Shown here: one piece after another, positions 1 to 9,584 of the stretch
Numbering within the stretch: the stretch's first letter is position 1
Layout: every line of letters begins with the position of its first letter
NCBI RefSeq assembly: GCF_001672915.1
Contig: NZ_LZKR01000153.1
Location: forward strand, 1-64,000
Length of the DNA: 64,000 bases
Direction: 5' to 3'
Origin: Mycobacterium sp. 1245805.9
Lineage (GTDB): Bacteria; Actinomycetota; Actinomycetes; Mycobacteriales; Mycobacteriaceae
Position numbers and translations under genes: made by a program
Notes under the pieces: model-generated
The model's database searches: none
What the model saw: the letters and a program-made list of their open reading frames with translations, nothing else
What the model was told of the DNA's origin: nothing

Positions 1-68
1 CACCCCACCCGGGGGTTCTCCTCACATCAAGCCGACACGCCCGCTACCAACGTCATGTCCCGGTACAG

Positions 69-944
69 CTAGCCGGGCGGCGCGAAACCGCCAGGCTCCG
101 GCTCCGGCCAGGGGACCGGGGGCTGCTGGGGCTGCGGGGGCGGTTGCGGCCAGGGTGTAACCGGTGCCGGCGGTTGTGGCCACGGCCCCGCGGCAGGGGG
201 TAGGTGGGGTGCCAGCCGGGCCAGTTCGCGGCGGTGCCGCTCGGCGAGCACCGCGGCGAGCACCAACTCCGGTGGTGCGCCGGGCGGCGGCGGTGGTGCG
301 ATGCGCGACAAGACGTCGCCGGCGATCCGGTAGCCCATCTGTAGGCGCAGTTGAGGATCGAGTTGCGGTGCGCGGGAAAGGAATTGGCGCGCCACTTCGG
401 CCTGTCCGGCGCCCAGTCCCGACAGCTGCAGCGAGGACGCCCACCACGCCAGCGACGGCGGCATCATGGGCGGCGGGCTCAGCCGAGGCCCGCGCTCGCT
501 GATCACGACCGTGCCGGCGAAGACGTCGCCGATGCGCTTGCCCTTCGGCGAGAAGATGCTGCAGATGACCGCGGGACTCCCGGCGAGCATCCAGATCTCC
601 ACCACCGACGCCAGCGCCCGAAACAGCGCCTGCCGGAAGCGTTCTGGGCCGCCGTCCTCGGACACCACCCGCAGGCCCAGCGCCATCTTGCCCACCGACC
701 TTCCCCGCGTGGCGGTTTCGAACGCCAACGGGTAGCCGACCACCACCAACACCGTGAAGATGAGCAGGACGGCGGTGCTCAGCGCGGAGTCGAACTCGGT
801 CAGGGTGGCCGCCCACAACATCAGGCCGAGCACGTAGCAGATGAAGATCACCGTGATATCGATCAGCGCGCTGGCCGCCCGCACCGGCAACTGTGCGATC
901 TGCACGTCGAGCACCACGGCGTCCCCGGTCACCACCTCCGACAT
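69..944 (-). CDS. RDD family integral membrane protein (Rv3695-like)
   Basis: The protein has 291 residues. An RDD domain fills about residues 10-140, with hydrophobic helices and the conserved Arg in RAASALIDITV and Asp pair that name the family. The C-terminal 80 residues are rich in proline and tryptophan and probably lie outside the membrane as a disordered tail. The ATG at 944 was chosen because the reading frame further upstream encodes low-complexity antisense sequence overlapping the next gene. It is divergent from the SpoIIM-like gene 36 bases away, so the two probably share a promoter region. The function of RDD proteins is not settled; some are linked to ion transport. It lies beside a MoxR/DUF58 cluster, as in M. 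tuberculosis. Confidence 0.85.
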   Translation of the reverse strand: MSEVVTGDAVVLDVQIAQLPVRAASALIDITVIFICYVLGLMLWAATLTEFDSALSTAVLLIFTVLVVVGYPLAFETATRGRSVGKMALGLRVVSEDGGPERFRQALFRALASVVEIWMLAGSPAVICSIFSPKGKRIGDVFAGTVVISERGPRLSPPPMMPPSLAWWASSLQLSGLGAGQAEVARQFLSRAPQLDPQLRLQMGYRIAGDVLSRIAPPPPPGAPPELVLAAVLAERHRRELARLAPHLPPAAGPWPQPPAPVTPWPQPPPQPQQPPVPWPEPEPGGFAPPG

Positions 945-980
945 AACACCGAACGGTACAGGCCGATTAGGCTGCGCAGG

Positions 981-1973
981 GTGGACGTCGACGCATTCGT
1001 GCTGACCCATCGCGGTACGTGGGACCGGCTCGACCAGTTGGTCAAGAGGCGCCGCTCGCTGACCGGCGCGGAGGTCGACGAACTCGTCGAGCTTTACCAG
1101 CGGGTCTCCACCCATCTGTCGATGCTGCGCTCGGCGTCGTCGGATTCGCTGCTGATCGGTCGGCTGTCGAGCCTGGTCGCGCGGGCCCGGTCCGTGGTCA
1201 CCGGCGCCCACGCGCCAATGAGCAGCACGTTCGTCCGCTTCTGGACCGTGTCGTTCCCGGTGGTGGCGTACCGCACCTGGCGGTGGTGGTTGGGCACGGC
1301 GGTGGCGTTTTTCGCCGTCGTGGTGATCATCGCGATGTGGGTGGCCGGCAACCCGGAGGTGCAGTCCGCACTCGGAACACCAAGTGACATCGACGAATTG
1401 GTCAACCACGATGTCGCGTCGTACTACAGCGAGCACCCCGCCGCCGCGTTCGCGCTGCAGGTCTGGATCAACAACTCCTGGGTGTCCGCGCAATGCATCG
1501 CGATGTCCGTGGTGCTGGGGCTGCCGATCCCGATCATCCTGTTCAACAACGCCGCCAACCTCGGGCTGATCGCCGGGTTGATGTTCCAGGCCGGCAAGGG
1601 CGGCATCCTGCTGGGCCTGCTGGCCCCCCATGGGCTGCTGGAGCTGACGGCGGTATTCCTCGCGGGCGCAACGGGGATGCGGCTGGGCTGGTCGGTGATT
1701 TCGCCGGGCGATCGCCCCCGTGGGCAGGTGCTCGCCGAGCAGGGGCGCGGCGTCGTCGCGGTCGCTGTCGGACTGGTGGGTGTGTTGCTGGTCTCGGGGC
1801 TGATCGAGGCGCTGGTGACGCCCTCGCCGTTGCCGACGTTCGTCCGGGTGGGCATCGGGGTCATCGCCGAGGCCGCGTTCCTGTCCTACATCGTGTATTT
1901 CGGCCGCCGCGCGGTGAAAGCCGGTGAGACCGGTGATGTCGAGGACGCGCCCGACGTGGTGCCCACCGGCTGA
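981..1973 (+). CDS. SpoIIM-like (stage II sporulation M family) membrane protein (Rv3694c-like)
   Basis: The GTG start gives 330 residues, the same length as the M. tuberculosis protein. The N-terminal 95 residues are hydrophilic and helical; then come several membrane segments at about residues 110-130, 180-200, 205-230 and 255-310. The segment around SAQCIAMSVVLGLPIP followed by LFNNAANLG is typical of the SpoIIM/DUF95 family. Mycobacteria do not sporulate, and in them this family sits next to RDD, DUF58 and MoxR genes, which suggests one membrane assembly or remodelling function. That role is inference. The gene ends 14 bases before the convergent DUF58 gene. Confidence 0.85.
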   Translation: MDVDAFVLTHRGTWDRLDQLVKRRRSLTGAEVDELVELYQRVSTHLSMLRSASSDSLLIGRLSSLVARARSVVTGAHAPMSSTFVRFWTVSFPVVAYRTWRWWLGTAVAFFAVVVIIAMWVAGNPEVQSALGTPSDIDELVNHDVASYYSEHPAAAFALQVWINNSWVSAQCIAMSVVLGLPIPIILFNNAANLGLIAGLMFQAGKGGILLGLLAPHGLLELTAVFLAGATGMRLGWSVISPGDRPRGQVLAEQGRGVVAVAVGLVGVLLVSGLIEALVTPSPLPTFVRVGIGVIAEAAFLSYIVYFGRRAVKAGETGDVEDAPDVVPTG

Positions 1974-1986
1974 GCCTCACCGAAAC

Positions 1987-3308
1987 TTACAGCCGCCCGG
2001 TGGCTTTCATCGCCAGATAGCGGTCGGCGAGGGCGGGTGCGATCTCGGTGGGCGGGGCGTCGACGACCTCCACGCCGCCGCGTCGCAGTCGGGTCGCGAT
2101 CGCCCCCCGGTCGTTGCGCGACCGTTCCGCGGCCGCGGCGTCGTAGACCGCGGCCGCGTCCGAGCGCCCGGCGGCCATCTGGTCGACGCGTGGGTCGCCG
2201 ACGGCGGCGATCATCACGTGGTGTTTGGCCGACAGCTGCGGCAGCACCGGCAGCAGGCCCTCGTCCAGGGCGGTCGCGTTGAGGTCGGTCAGCAGCACCA
2301 CCAGCGACCGCCGCCGGGTGCGCCGCAGGATGGTGGCAACCATTGCGCGCCAATCCGATTCGATGAGCGCCGGCTGGACCGGGGCCATCGTGTCGACGAG
2401 CTGGGCAAGCAGCTCAGTGCGCGACGCGCCGAACACGCCGGCGCGGCTTACCCGGTCGTGGGCGAGAAAGTCAACGTGGTCGCCGGCCCGCGACGCCGGG
2501 GGGGGCAGCAGCAGCGCCGCGTCCATCGCCCAGTCCAGCCGGGGCCACCCCGCCGGGTCGGAGGCGGTGGGGTCGACGCCGACGCGGCCGGCCGCCGTGC
2601 GCCCGGTGTCGAGCGCGATCACCACGCGCCGGTCGCGTTCGGGTCGCCAGGTGCGGACGACTACGTCGGCGCGCCGCGCGGACGCACGCCAGTCGATCGA
2701 GCGCACGTCGTCGCCGACGACATACTCACGCAGCGAATCGAATTCGGTTCCCTGCCCGCGTATCAGCGTCGGCAGGAGGCCGTCGATCTCGCGCAGCTTG
2801 GCGAGCCGCGACGGCAAGTGCTTGCGCGACAGGAACGGCGGCAGCACCCGGACCTGCCCCGGCACCGGCCGCGAACCCTGCCGTCCGGCCAGCCCCAGCG
2901 GCCCGATCGAACGCGCCGTGACCGCGGCCGCGCGCTGATCGCCGCGACGGACCGGACGCAGCCGGGTCTCCAGCGGCTGCGCCTGCCCGGCCGGAATGTT
3001 GACGGCGTGACTGCGCGGCTCGGCGCATGCGCTGGGCGGCCAGGCGTCGCGGATCTGGCCGCGGAATCGCCGGCGGCCGTCGTTGTGCACCTGCAGACCG
3101 ACCTGCACCTGCTGCGCCAGCCGGGCCGAGCAGTCCGGGGAACGGGTATAACGCAACGCGCGGGTGCTGGCCGCGAGCGTGGCGTCGACGACCACCAATG
3201 TCACCAGCAACACCAGCAGGACCACGAAAGCCCTTGCGGGCCAAGGTGATACCGCGATGGGCAGGACGCAGATCAGCGCCAGCAGCCCGGTGCGCCCCGT
3301 CAGGATCA

Positions 3309-3309
<1 letters not shown>
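1987..3309 (-). CDS. DUF58 domain protein (Rv3693-like), MoxR partner
   Basis: The protein has 440 residues. Two adjacent hydrophobic helices at about residues 8-45 anchor it, followed by an Ig-like region and then the DUF58 core near residues 190-260 with the signature GTEFDSLREY and DDVRSIDWRASAR. A von Willebrand-like fold with DTGRTA follows. DUF58 proteins commonly pair with MoxR AAA+ ATPases. The GTG start at 3309 shares one base with the TAG stop of moxR2, so translation is probably coupled. It is the last gene of the five-gene minus-strand cluster running down from 7293. Confidence 0.88.
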
Positions 3310-4276
<967 letters not shown>

Positions 4277-4280
<4 letters not shown>

Positions 4281-5419
4281 GTTCGTGTGACCTGCCTTTC
4301 GATGTCGTCGAGCGCACGGGCAAGTTGTAACAGGTCGTGGTCGGTGGCCGGGGGCGGCCCGAACAGGTGGTAGGAAACGAATCCCGGATCGGCGCCACTG
4401 CGCCGGGCCACCGTCGCCACCACCGCGGGAGCCGGCGCGCCCGGGCCTAACCCCAGGCGGGGCAGCAACCGCTGCACCGTGGCGGTGCGCAACGCCGCCG
4501 GCCTGCGGTCGCGGGCGCGCCGGGACCGGTAGAGCCGGCCGCGGCCCTCGACGGTCTCCGACGCACGCACCACGACGGGCAGTTCCTCGGCCACCAGCGG
4601 GCCGGTCCGGCGGCCCTTCCACAGGGCAACCAAGAGCACGACCAGGCACAGCTGCCACACGATCCAGGTCACGTTTTCCGGGATCAGGTCGGAAATCGAT
4701 GACGGGGACGACGTTTCACCCTCGATGCGGTGGGGCGCGTACCAGATGAGCCGGGGCCGCGCGCCCGCGAGGTTCATCGCCAGCGCGGCGTTGCCCGCCT
4801 GCAGCAGGCTCCCGTTGGTCATGAAGTCGGTGCTGCCGACCGCGGTGACGACTCGCCCGTCGTCCCGGTACCGGATGAGTATCCCGTCGTAACAGCTCGT
4901 CATGGCCCGGTGGTCGGTGGCCCGATAGGTGTTGCTGGGCCCGAATCGCACCGTGCCGGCGCGGTTCGCCTCTCGCAGTGAGCAATTCGGGCTCTTGTCG
5001 AACGCCGTGCTGCCGGCCGACATGCGCACCCCCGGCATCAGCGCCTCCCGGGTGCGCACCGTCGGCTCCACCAGCAGCAGATCGCCGGGGGCGCTCCCCA
5101 GCCGGTCCAGCAGCGCGGAGTCGGTGAGGTATTGGCTCTGCGCCACCAGGATCTGCGTGCCCGGCCGCGCCGCGCGTTCAACGTCGGCGACGGTGTCGGC
5201 CACCACCACCTCGACACCGCCGTCGCGCAGCAGTGTCACGAGCGCGCGTGCCCCGTCCGGCTCGGTGGATTTCGGATCCATCCGGGCGCCCGGGCGCGGT
5301 GCGGTCAGGTAGGCGCCCACGCCGGCGATGACGGCGAGCGCGACGATGGTGACGACCACCCAGGCCCACGTTCGCCACCGCCGCACCGGCGTTGGCGCCG
5401 CCGGACGCGTCGTCGTCAT
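4277..5419 (-). CDS. DUF4350 domain membrane protein (Rv3691-like)
   Basis: The protein has 380 residues. One membrane helix near the N-terminus (about residues 17-38) is followed by a DUF4350-type extracytoplasmic domain starting at DPKSTEPDGARALVTLL, and a second membrane helix near residue 245 (TWIVWQLCLVVLLVALW). A basic cytoplasmic tail follows. This topology matches the proteins that accompany DUF4129 and MoxR/DUF58 genes in actinobacteria. It overlaps its neighbours by 4 bases at both ends (ATGA with the DUF4129 gene, GTGA with moxR2), so the cluster is one operon. The function is unknown. Confidence 0.85.
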
Positions 5420-6069
5420 CGGACCTGCGCCCAGGAGTCGGTGGCCGCGGGCCGCCCGGCCGCCGGGGCCGTCGCGGGTGAGCGCGAGCGCAGATGGTCG
5501 TCGAGGGCGGCGATCATCCGGTAGGCGGCCTCGGTTCCGGGCCGCTCGCCGTACGTCACGTCGTTGAAGGCCGTTGCGGCGTCCGATAATTCGCTGCCCA
5601 GGTGTGGGAGCGCCGCGCCGGCGTCGCGGGCCAGCTCGTTGGCGGTGCGTCCGGGAGCCGGTTCCAGCACACCGGTCTCCTCGAGCTGACGCGCGACGGC
5701 GCGCAGCCGATGCCGAATCGCCGCCGACCAATCCCCCTGCGCGGCATAGCTTTCCGCGGTGGCGCGATGCTGCGCCGCGGTGAGCTGAGCCGCCTCGAAC
5801 AACTGATAGTCGCCGCCGCGGTTGGTGCGCATAGTGCGCCGCGCGACACGGACGGCGACCGCGACCGCGATCACCAGCAGGATGAGCAGCACACTGGTGG
5901 TGAACCAGCCGCCCGGTATCGACGCGGTCTTCTCCAGCAGCCGGTAGATCAGTTCGTTGACCCACTCGGCGAATTGTTGGGCGGCCGAACCTTTCGAATA
6001 GATCGGCTTGCCCAGCTCTATCTGTGCGGCCTGATGGGCGGCATCGCGGTCGATGTCGATGGAAGGCAC
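5416..6069 (-). CDS. DUF4129 domain membrane protein (Rv3690-like)
   Basis: The protein has 217 residues. A single membrane helix spans about residues 58-78. The DUF4129 domain follows, with LFEAAQLTAAQHRATAE and a basic AIRHRLRAVARQLEETG stretch containing the family's charged helix. The N-terminal part before the helix lies outside if the usual topology holds. DUF4129 domains occur near transglutaminase and MoxR/DUF58 genes; no catalytic role is established. The start lies 12 bases downstream of the stop of the gene at 6082-7293, and its stop overlaps the DUF4350 start. Confidence 0.85.
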   Translation of the reverse strand: MPSIDIDRDAAHQAAQIELGKPIYSKGSAAQQFAEWVNELIYRLLEKTASIPGGWFTTSVLLILLVIAVAVAVRVARRTMRTNRGGDYQLFEAAQLTAAQHRATAESYAAQGDWSAAIRHRLRAVARQLEETGVLEPAPGRTANELARDAGAALPHLGSELSDAATAFNDVTYGERPGTEAAYRMIAALDDHLRSRSPATAPAAGRPAATDSWAQVR

Positions 6070-6081
6070 TGTCGGTTGGTC

Positions 6082-7293
6082 CTAAACCGGCCGGGTCAGC
6101 CAGAGGTTGTCGGTGGACGCGACCGCGTAGGGGCCGCCGGCGGCGCCGGTCTGCAGCACCAGGTCGAACGCCTCGGCCCGCATCCGGCGGTCGGTGTAGA
6201 GCAGCGTGATGACGCCGGCGTTGAACGGCGCGATGATGATTTGGCCGATAGCCGATCCGACGGATGCGATCGCGCTGCTCAGCAGCAGTCCGCCGGTGGA
6301 CGGGGCGCCGCCGCTGATCAGCAGTACCTGCCCGACGATGCTGAACGGCAGCGCGACCGCGTTGCCGACGAAGGACGCGACCACGAACGTCAACGCCCGG
6401 ATGCCCAACACGCGCCAGAAGCCGCCACGGACCAGCCGAAACGATCGGGTGATCGCATCCATGACGGGCAACCGCTCCAGCACGATCAGCACGGGCGCGA
6501 ACAGCACCATGTTGTAGAGGTAGACCAGCAACACGATCGCGACGAGCACCAGCGGCAGGCCGAAGAGGACCGCCAGCGCCGGGCCGCCGGCCACGGCGAA
6601 GACCGCGACGATCACCGCCACCAGCCCGAAAAGGACCGCCACGGCGGCGCCCTCCAGCAGCGCCAGCCCGAGCAACGAGAGCAGCCGCCCGCGGATCTTG
6701 ACCCAGGTTTCGCCGATGGTGATGGGCGATCCGAACACCGCCCGCCCGACGATGACGGTGAGCATGCCGGACAGCAGCATGCCGCCGAGCCAGGTGACCA
6801 GCATTCCCGCGGCCATCGAACCCAGCCACGCGCCGACGACGCCGCCGCTCAGCTCGCTGGAGCGCGCGACCGTGAGCCGGCCGTAGGCCGCCAACGGGCC
6901 GAACGTCGCAAGCATGGAGATGAGCTGCATGACCACGACGACCATCGCGGTCAGTCCCAGCGTCGCCTTGGGGTTGGCCCGGATGAACCCGACCGCGCCG
7001 TTGAAGATGTCGCTGAGGGTCAGGGGCCGCAGCGGGATGATCCCGGGCTTGAGCGCCCCGGGAACCAATTGCGGCGGCCCGTACCCCGGCGGCGGCCCGT
7101 ACCCTGGCGGCGGCCCGTACCCCGGCGGTGGGCCGTACCCCGGTGGCGGGCCGTACCCCGGTGGCGGGCCGTAGCCGGGCGGCGGAACGCCGTACCCCGG
7201 CGGGGGACCGTACCCGGCCGGCGGGTAGCCCAGCGGTGCGTATCCACCGGGCGGGGGGAACGCCGGATAACCGGGCGGCGGCAGCGTGCTCAC
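6082..7293 (-). CDS. GPDPase-type membrane-domain protein with proline-glycine-tyrosine repeats (Rv3689-like)
   Basis: The GTG start gives 403 residues. The first 90 residues are a repeated PPPGYG array that is disordered and probably cytoplasmic. The rest has about six to eight hydrophobic segments, beginning LSDIFNGAVGFIRANPKATLG, a pattern seen in the membrane domain attached to glycerophosphodiester phosphodiesterases. No phosphodiesterase catalytic domain is present, so enzymatic activity should not be assumed. It is the first gene of the minus-strand MoxR/DUF58 operon. The tyrosine and proline rich tract resembles tails of other mycobacterial membrane proteins that bind partners. Confidence 0.85.
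   Translation of the reverse strand: MSTLPPPGYPAFPPPGGYAPLGYPPAGYGPPPGYGVPPPGYGPPPGYGPPPGYGPPPGYGPPPGYGPPPGYGPPQLVPGALKPGIIPLRPLTLSDIFNGAVGFIRANPKATLGLTAMVVVVMQLISMLATFGPLAAYGRLTVARSSELSGGVVGAWLGSMAAGMLVTWLGGMLLSGMLTVIVGRAVFGSPITIGETWVKIRGRLLSLLGLALLEGAAVAVLFGLVAVIVAVFAVAGGPALAVLFGLPLVLVAIVLLVYLYNMVLFAPVLIVLERLPVMDAITRSFRLVRGGFWRVLGIRALTFVVASFVGNAVALPFSIVGQVLLISGGAPSTGGLLLSSAIASVGSAIGQIIIAPFNAGVITLLYTDRRMRAEAFDLVLQTGAAGGPYAVASTDNLWLTRPV
7073..7180. repeat. Six tandem 18-bp coding repeats (PPPGYG units)
   Basis: Six consecutive 18-base units of the form GGCGGCCCGTACCCCGGC run in register from 7073 to 7180. Third-position changes separate the copies, and looser copies continue to about 7225. 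Each unit encodes one proline-glycine-tyrosine hexapeptide of the gene at 6082-7293. Unit length is a multiple of three, so copy number can change without breaking the frame. Confidence 0.9.
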
Positions 7294-7414
7294 CGGGTGC
7301 TGTGTCCTTCAAGGCTTGCGCGGCCGGGCCCGTCGTTCGTCATGGGCTCCATCCTGTCGGCGGTCCGGGCATTTCTCAATCTTGACCGGCGCCGCGGCGC
7401 GTAGCGTCTGAGCC

Positions 7415-7879
7415 ATGGCGGAACTGAAATCCCGGCTGCGGGCCGACCTGACGCAGGCGATGAAGACCCAGGACAAGCTGCGCACCGCGACACTGCGCAT
7501 GCTGCTGGCCGCGATCCAGACCGAGGAGGTCTCCGGCAAGCAGGCGCGCGAGCTCACCGACGACGACGTCATCAAGGTCTTGGCCAGGGAATCGCGCAAG
7601 CGGGCCGAGGCGGCCGAAATCTACACCCAGAACGGTCGTGGTGAGCTCGCCGCCAACGAGCACGCCGAGGCCCGGGTCATCGACGAATACCTGCCCACGC
7701 CCCTCACGGAGGCCGAGCTGGCCGACGTCGCCGACACCGCGATCGCACAGGTCGCCGAGGAGATCGGCGAGCGCCCGGGCATGAAGCAGATGGGCATGGT
7801 CATGAAGGCGGCCACCGCGATCGCGGCGGGAAAGGCCGACGGCGCGCGGCTGTCGGCCGCGGTGAAGGAGCGCCTGTAG
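7415..7879 (+). CDS. GatB/YqeY domain protein (Rv3688c-like)
   Basis: The protein has 154 residues, the full length of the YqeY family. It begins MAELKSRLRADLTQAMK and carries the family stretch TLRMLLAAIQ, with the C-terminal GMKQMGMVMKAATA segment. YqeY is related to the tail domain of GatB, the tRNA-dependent amidotransferase subunit that binds tRNA. The stand-alone protein may have a tRNA-linked role, but this is not proven. In M. tuberculosis the next gene is rsfB; here about 18 kb of other genes separates them. Confidence 0.9.
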   Translation: MAELKSRLRADLTQAMKTQDKLRTATLRMLLAAIQTEEVSGKQARELTDDDVIKVLARESRKRAEAAEIYTQNGRGELAANEHAEARVIDEYLPTPLTEAELADVADTAIAQVAEEIGERPGMKQMGMVMKAATAIAAGKADGARLSAAVKERL

Positions 7880-7889
7880 GGCCGATCGA

Positions 7890-9584
7890 TCAGGCCATCG
7901 TCCGGGTGCCGTCGCCGGCCCGCCGGGTGACCCGCCGGTCGTCGAGCCGCTCGAGCAATGGCACGGCCACGCGGCGGGTGGTGCCCAGCGCGCGGCGGGC
8001 CTCGCTGACGGTGAACGGCTGCGGCAGCTTGGCCAGGACGCCGGCCGCCCGGTCGAACGCGTCCGGACCCAGCACCACACCGTCGGCGATCCGGGCGAGC
8101 CGCCCGGCGCGCACCGCCGCGGCCAGCTCACGGGGGCCGAGCTTGAGGTCGGCCAGTTCGTCGGCCTCCGGGGCGCGAAAGGGCTCGGCGGCCAGCCATT
8201 CCTCGATCGCGCGCACCGCCTTGTCGACCCGGGCCGGCAGGCCCGCGCCGGGCGGGCGGACCAGCCCGTCGGCCACCTCCAGGCCGGTGCCGGCCAGCAG
8301 CGGGGGCAGCAGTTCGGCGGCCGGCAGCCCGGCGCGCTGCCGCAGCGTCTCGAGCGGCATGCCCGCCGCAACGTCGTGCTCGCCCGCCCAGCGCCGCACC
8401 GCCTCGATCGCACGGACGCGCCGCTCGGCCCACCACCGCGGGTCCACCACCCAGTCGCCCACCCGCTGCCCTTGCGCCGGCAGGCCCATCGCGCGCAGGT
8501 CGCTCGCCCGCGCGCACTCGGCGGGACGGACCCGGCCGGTCGCCAGCTCGGCCGCGCGTTCGCGCGCCGCTCCCCGGCGGCGCAGCCCCGGCGGCCGGAC
8601 GTCGAGCACCTCGATGCCCGCCGCGATCCGATGCTCCCCGGGATCGCGCAGCAGGCCTATGTCCCCGACCCGCAACGGCAACGGGTTCGCCAGGCGCAGC
8701 CGCGCCGCGGCGGTCCCCAACGTACGCACCTGCACCGGCACGGCCGCGGACCCGACGTGCAGCACCAGCTGGCGGTGCAGAGTGCCGGGCGACCGCAGGC
8801 CGACGTCGATCTCCGCGGTGTCCAGCCACACGCCGGGCGTCCGAACGGTGTCCCCGCGGCCGATGTCGTGGCGGTCCACCCCCCGCAGGTTCAGCGCGAC
8901 CCGCGCCACCGCGCCGACCTCAATCTCGTTGCGGCCCAACGACTGTAGCCCGCGGACCGTGACGCGCCGGCCCGCGTGTTCCAGCTCGTCACCCACCCGG
9001 ATGGTGCCCGCCGCCAGCGTCCCGGTCACCACGGTGCCCGCCCCGCGGACGGTGAACGACCGGTCGACCCACAACCGCACGTCGGCGTCGCGGTCCGGCA
9101 CCGGCAGCCGATCGATCAGCGCCGCCAGCCCCGCCCGCACCCGCTCCAGGTCGGTGCCGACCGCGACGGGGACGTCGCCGAGCGAGGTGGCGGCGAATCG
9201 TTCCCGCGCCCGCTCGATCGCCGGTCCGGGGTCGGCGAGGTCGGCCTTGCTGATCACCAGCAGGCCGTGCCGGACCCCGAGGGCGTCGAGCGCCGCCAGG
9301 TGTTCCTCGGACTGCGGCATCCAGCCCTCGGTGGCGGCGACGACAAACAGGACGGCCGGCACCGGGCCGACGCCCGCGAGCGTGTTCGCGACGAACCGTT
9401 CGTGGCCGGGCACGTCGACGAACGCGACCTGACGGCCGCCGACCTCGGCCCACGCGAAGCCGAGGTCGATGGTCAGGCCCCGGCGCCGCTCCTCGGCCAG
9501 CCGGTCGGGCCACATGCCGGTGAGCCGGTGCAGCAGGGTCGACTTCCCGTGGTCGACGTGGCCCGCGGTGGCTATGACGTACAC
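7890..9584 (-). CDS. selB: Selenocysteine-specific translation elongation factor SelB
   Basis: SelB delivers Sec-tRNA to UGA codons by binding the SECIS hairpin in the mRNA. The GTG at 9584 gives 564 residues. The GTPase domain shows AGHVDHGKST (G1) at the N-terminus, DVPGH (G3) and SKAD (G4). Domains II and III follow, with SFTVRGAGTVVTGTL. The C-terminal half, about residues 370-564, holds the winged-helix repeats expected for SECIS binding. The start lies inside the 3-prime end of selA (13-base overlap), so the two are translationally coupled. Its only visible client in this window is the formate dehydrogenase at 12034. Confidence 0.95.
   Translation of the reverse strand: MYVIATAGHVDHGKSTLLHRLTGMWPDRLAEERRRGLTIDLGFAWAEVGGRQVAFVDVPGHERFVANTLAGVGPVPAVLFVVAATEGWMPQSEEHLAALDALGVRHGLLVISKADLADPGPAIERARERFAATSLGDVPVAVGTDLERVRAGLAALIDRLPVPDRDADVRLWVDRSFTVRGAGTVVTGTLAAGTIRVGDELEHAGRRVTVRGLQSLGRNEIEVGAVARVALNLRGVDRHDIGRGDTVRTPGVWLDTAEIDVGLRSPGTLHRQLVLHVGSAAVPVQVRTLGTAAARLRLANPLPLRVGDIGLLRDPGEHRIAAGIEVLDVRPPGLRRRGAARERAAELATGRVRPAECARASDLRAMGLPAQGQRVGDWVVDPRWWAERRVRAIEAVRRWAGEHDVAAGMPLETLRQRAGLPAAELLPPLLAGTGLEVADGLVRPPGAGLPARVDKAVRAIEEWLAAEPFRAPEADELADLKLGPRELAAAVRAGRLARIADGVVLGPDAFDRAAGVLAKLPQPFTVSEARRALGTTRRVAVPLLERLDDRRVTRRAGDGTRTMA

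Noticed and set aside
945..1631. Extension of the RDD protein to 520 residues
   Set aside because: The extra region lies antisense to the SpoIIM-like gene and is low-complexity, His- and Gln-rich, as expected for a shadow frame.
7073..7225. Tandem repeats as a CRISPR array
   Set aside because: Unit length is 18 bases with no spacers, and the units encode a continuous peptide.
5602..7404. A 600-residue plus-strand ORF antisense to the DUF4129 and GPDPase genes
   Set aside because: It is Arg-, Gln- and Asp-rich shadow sequence with no domain, opposite two well-supported genes.
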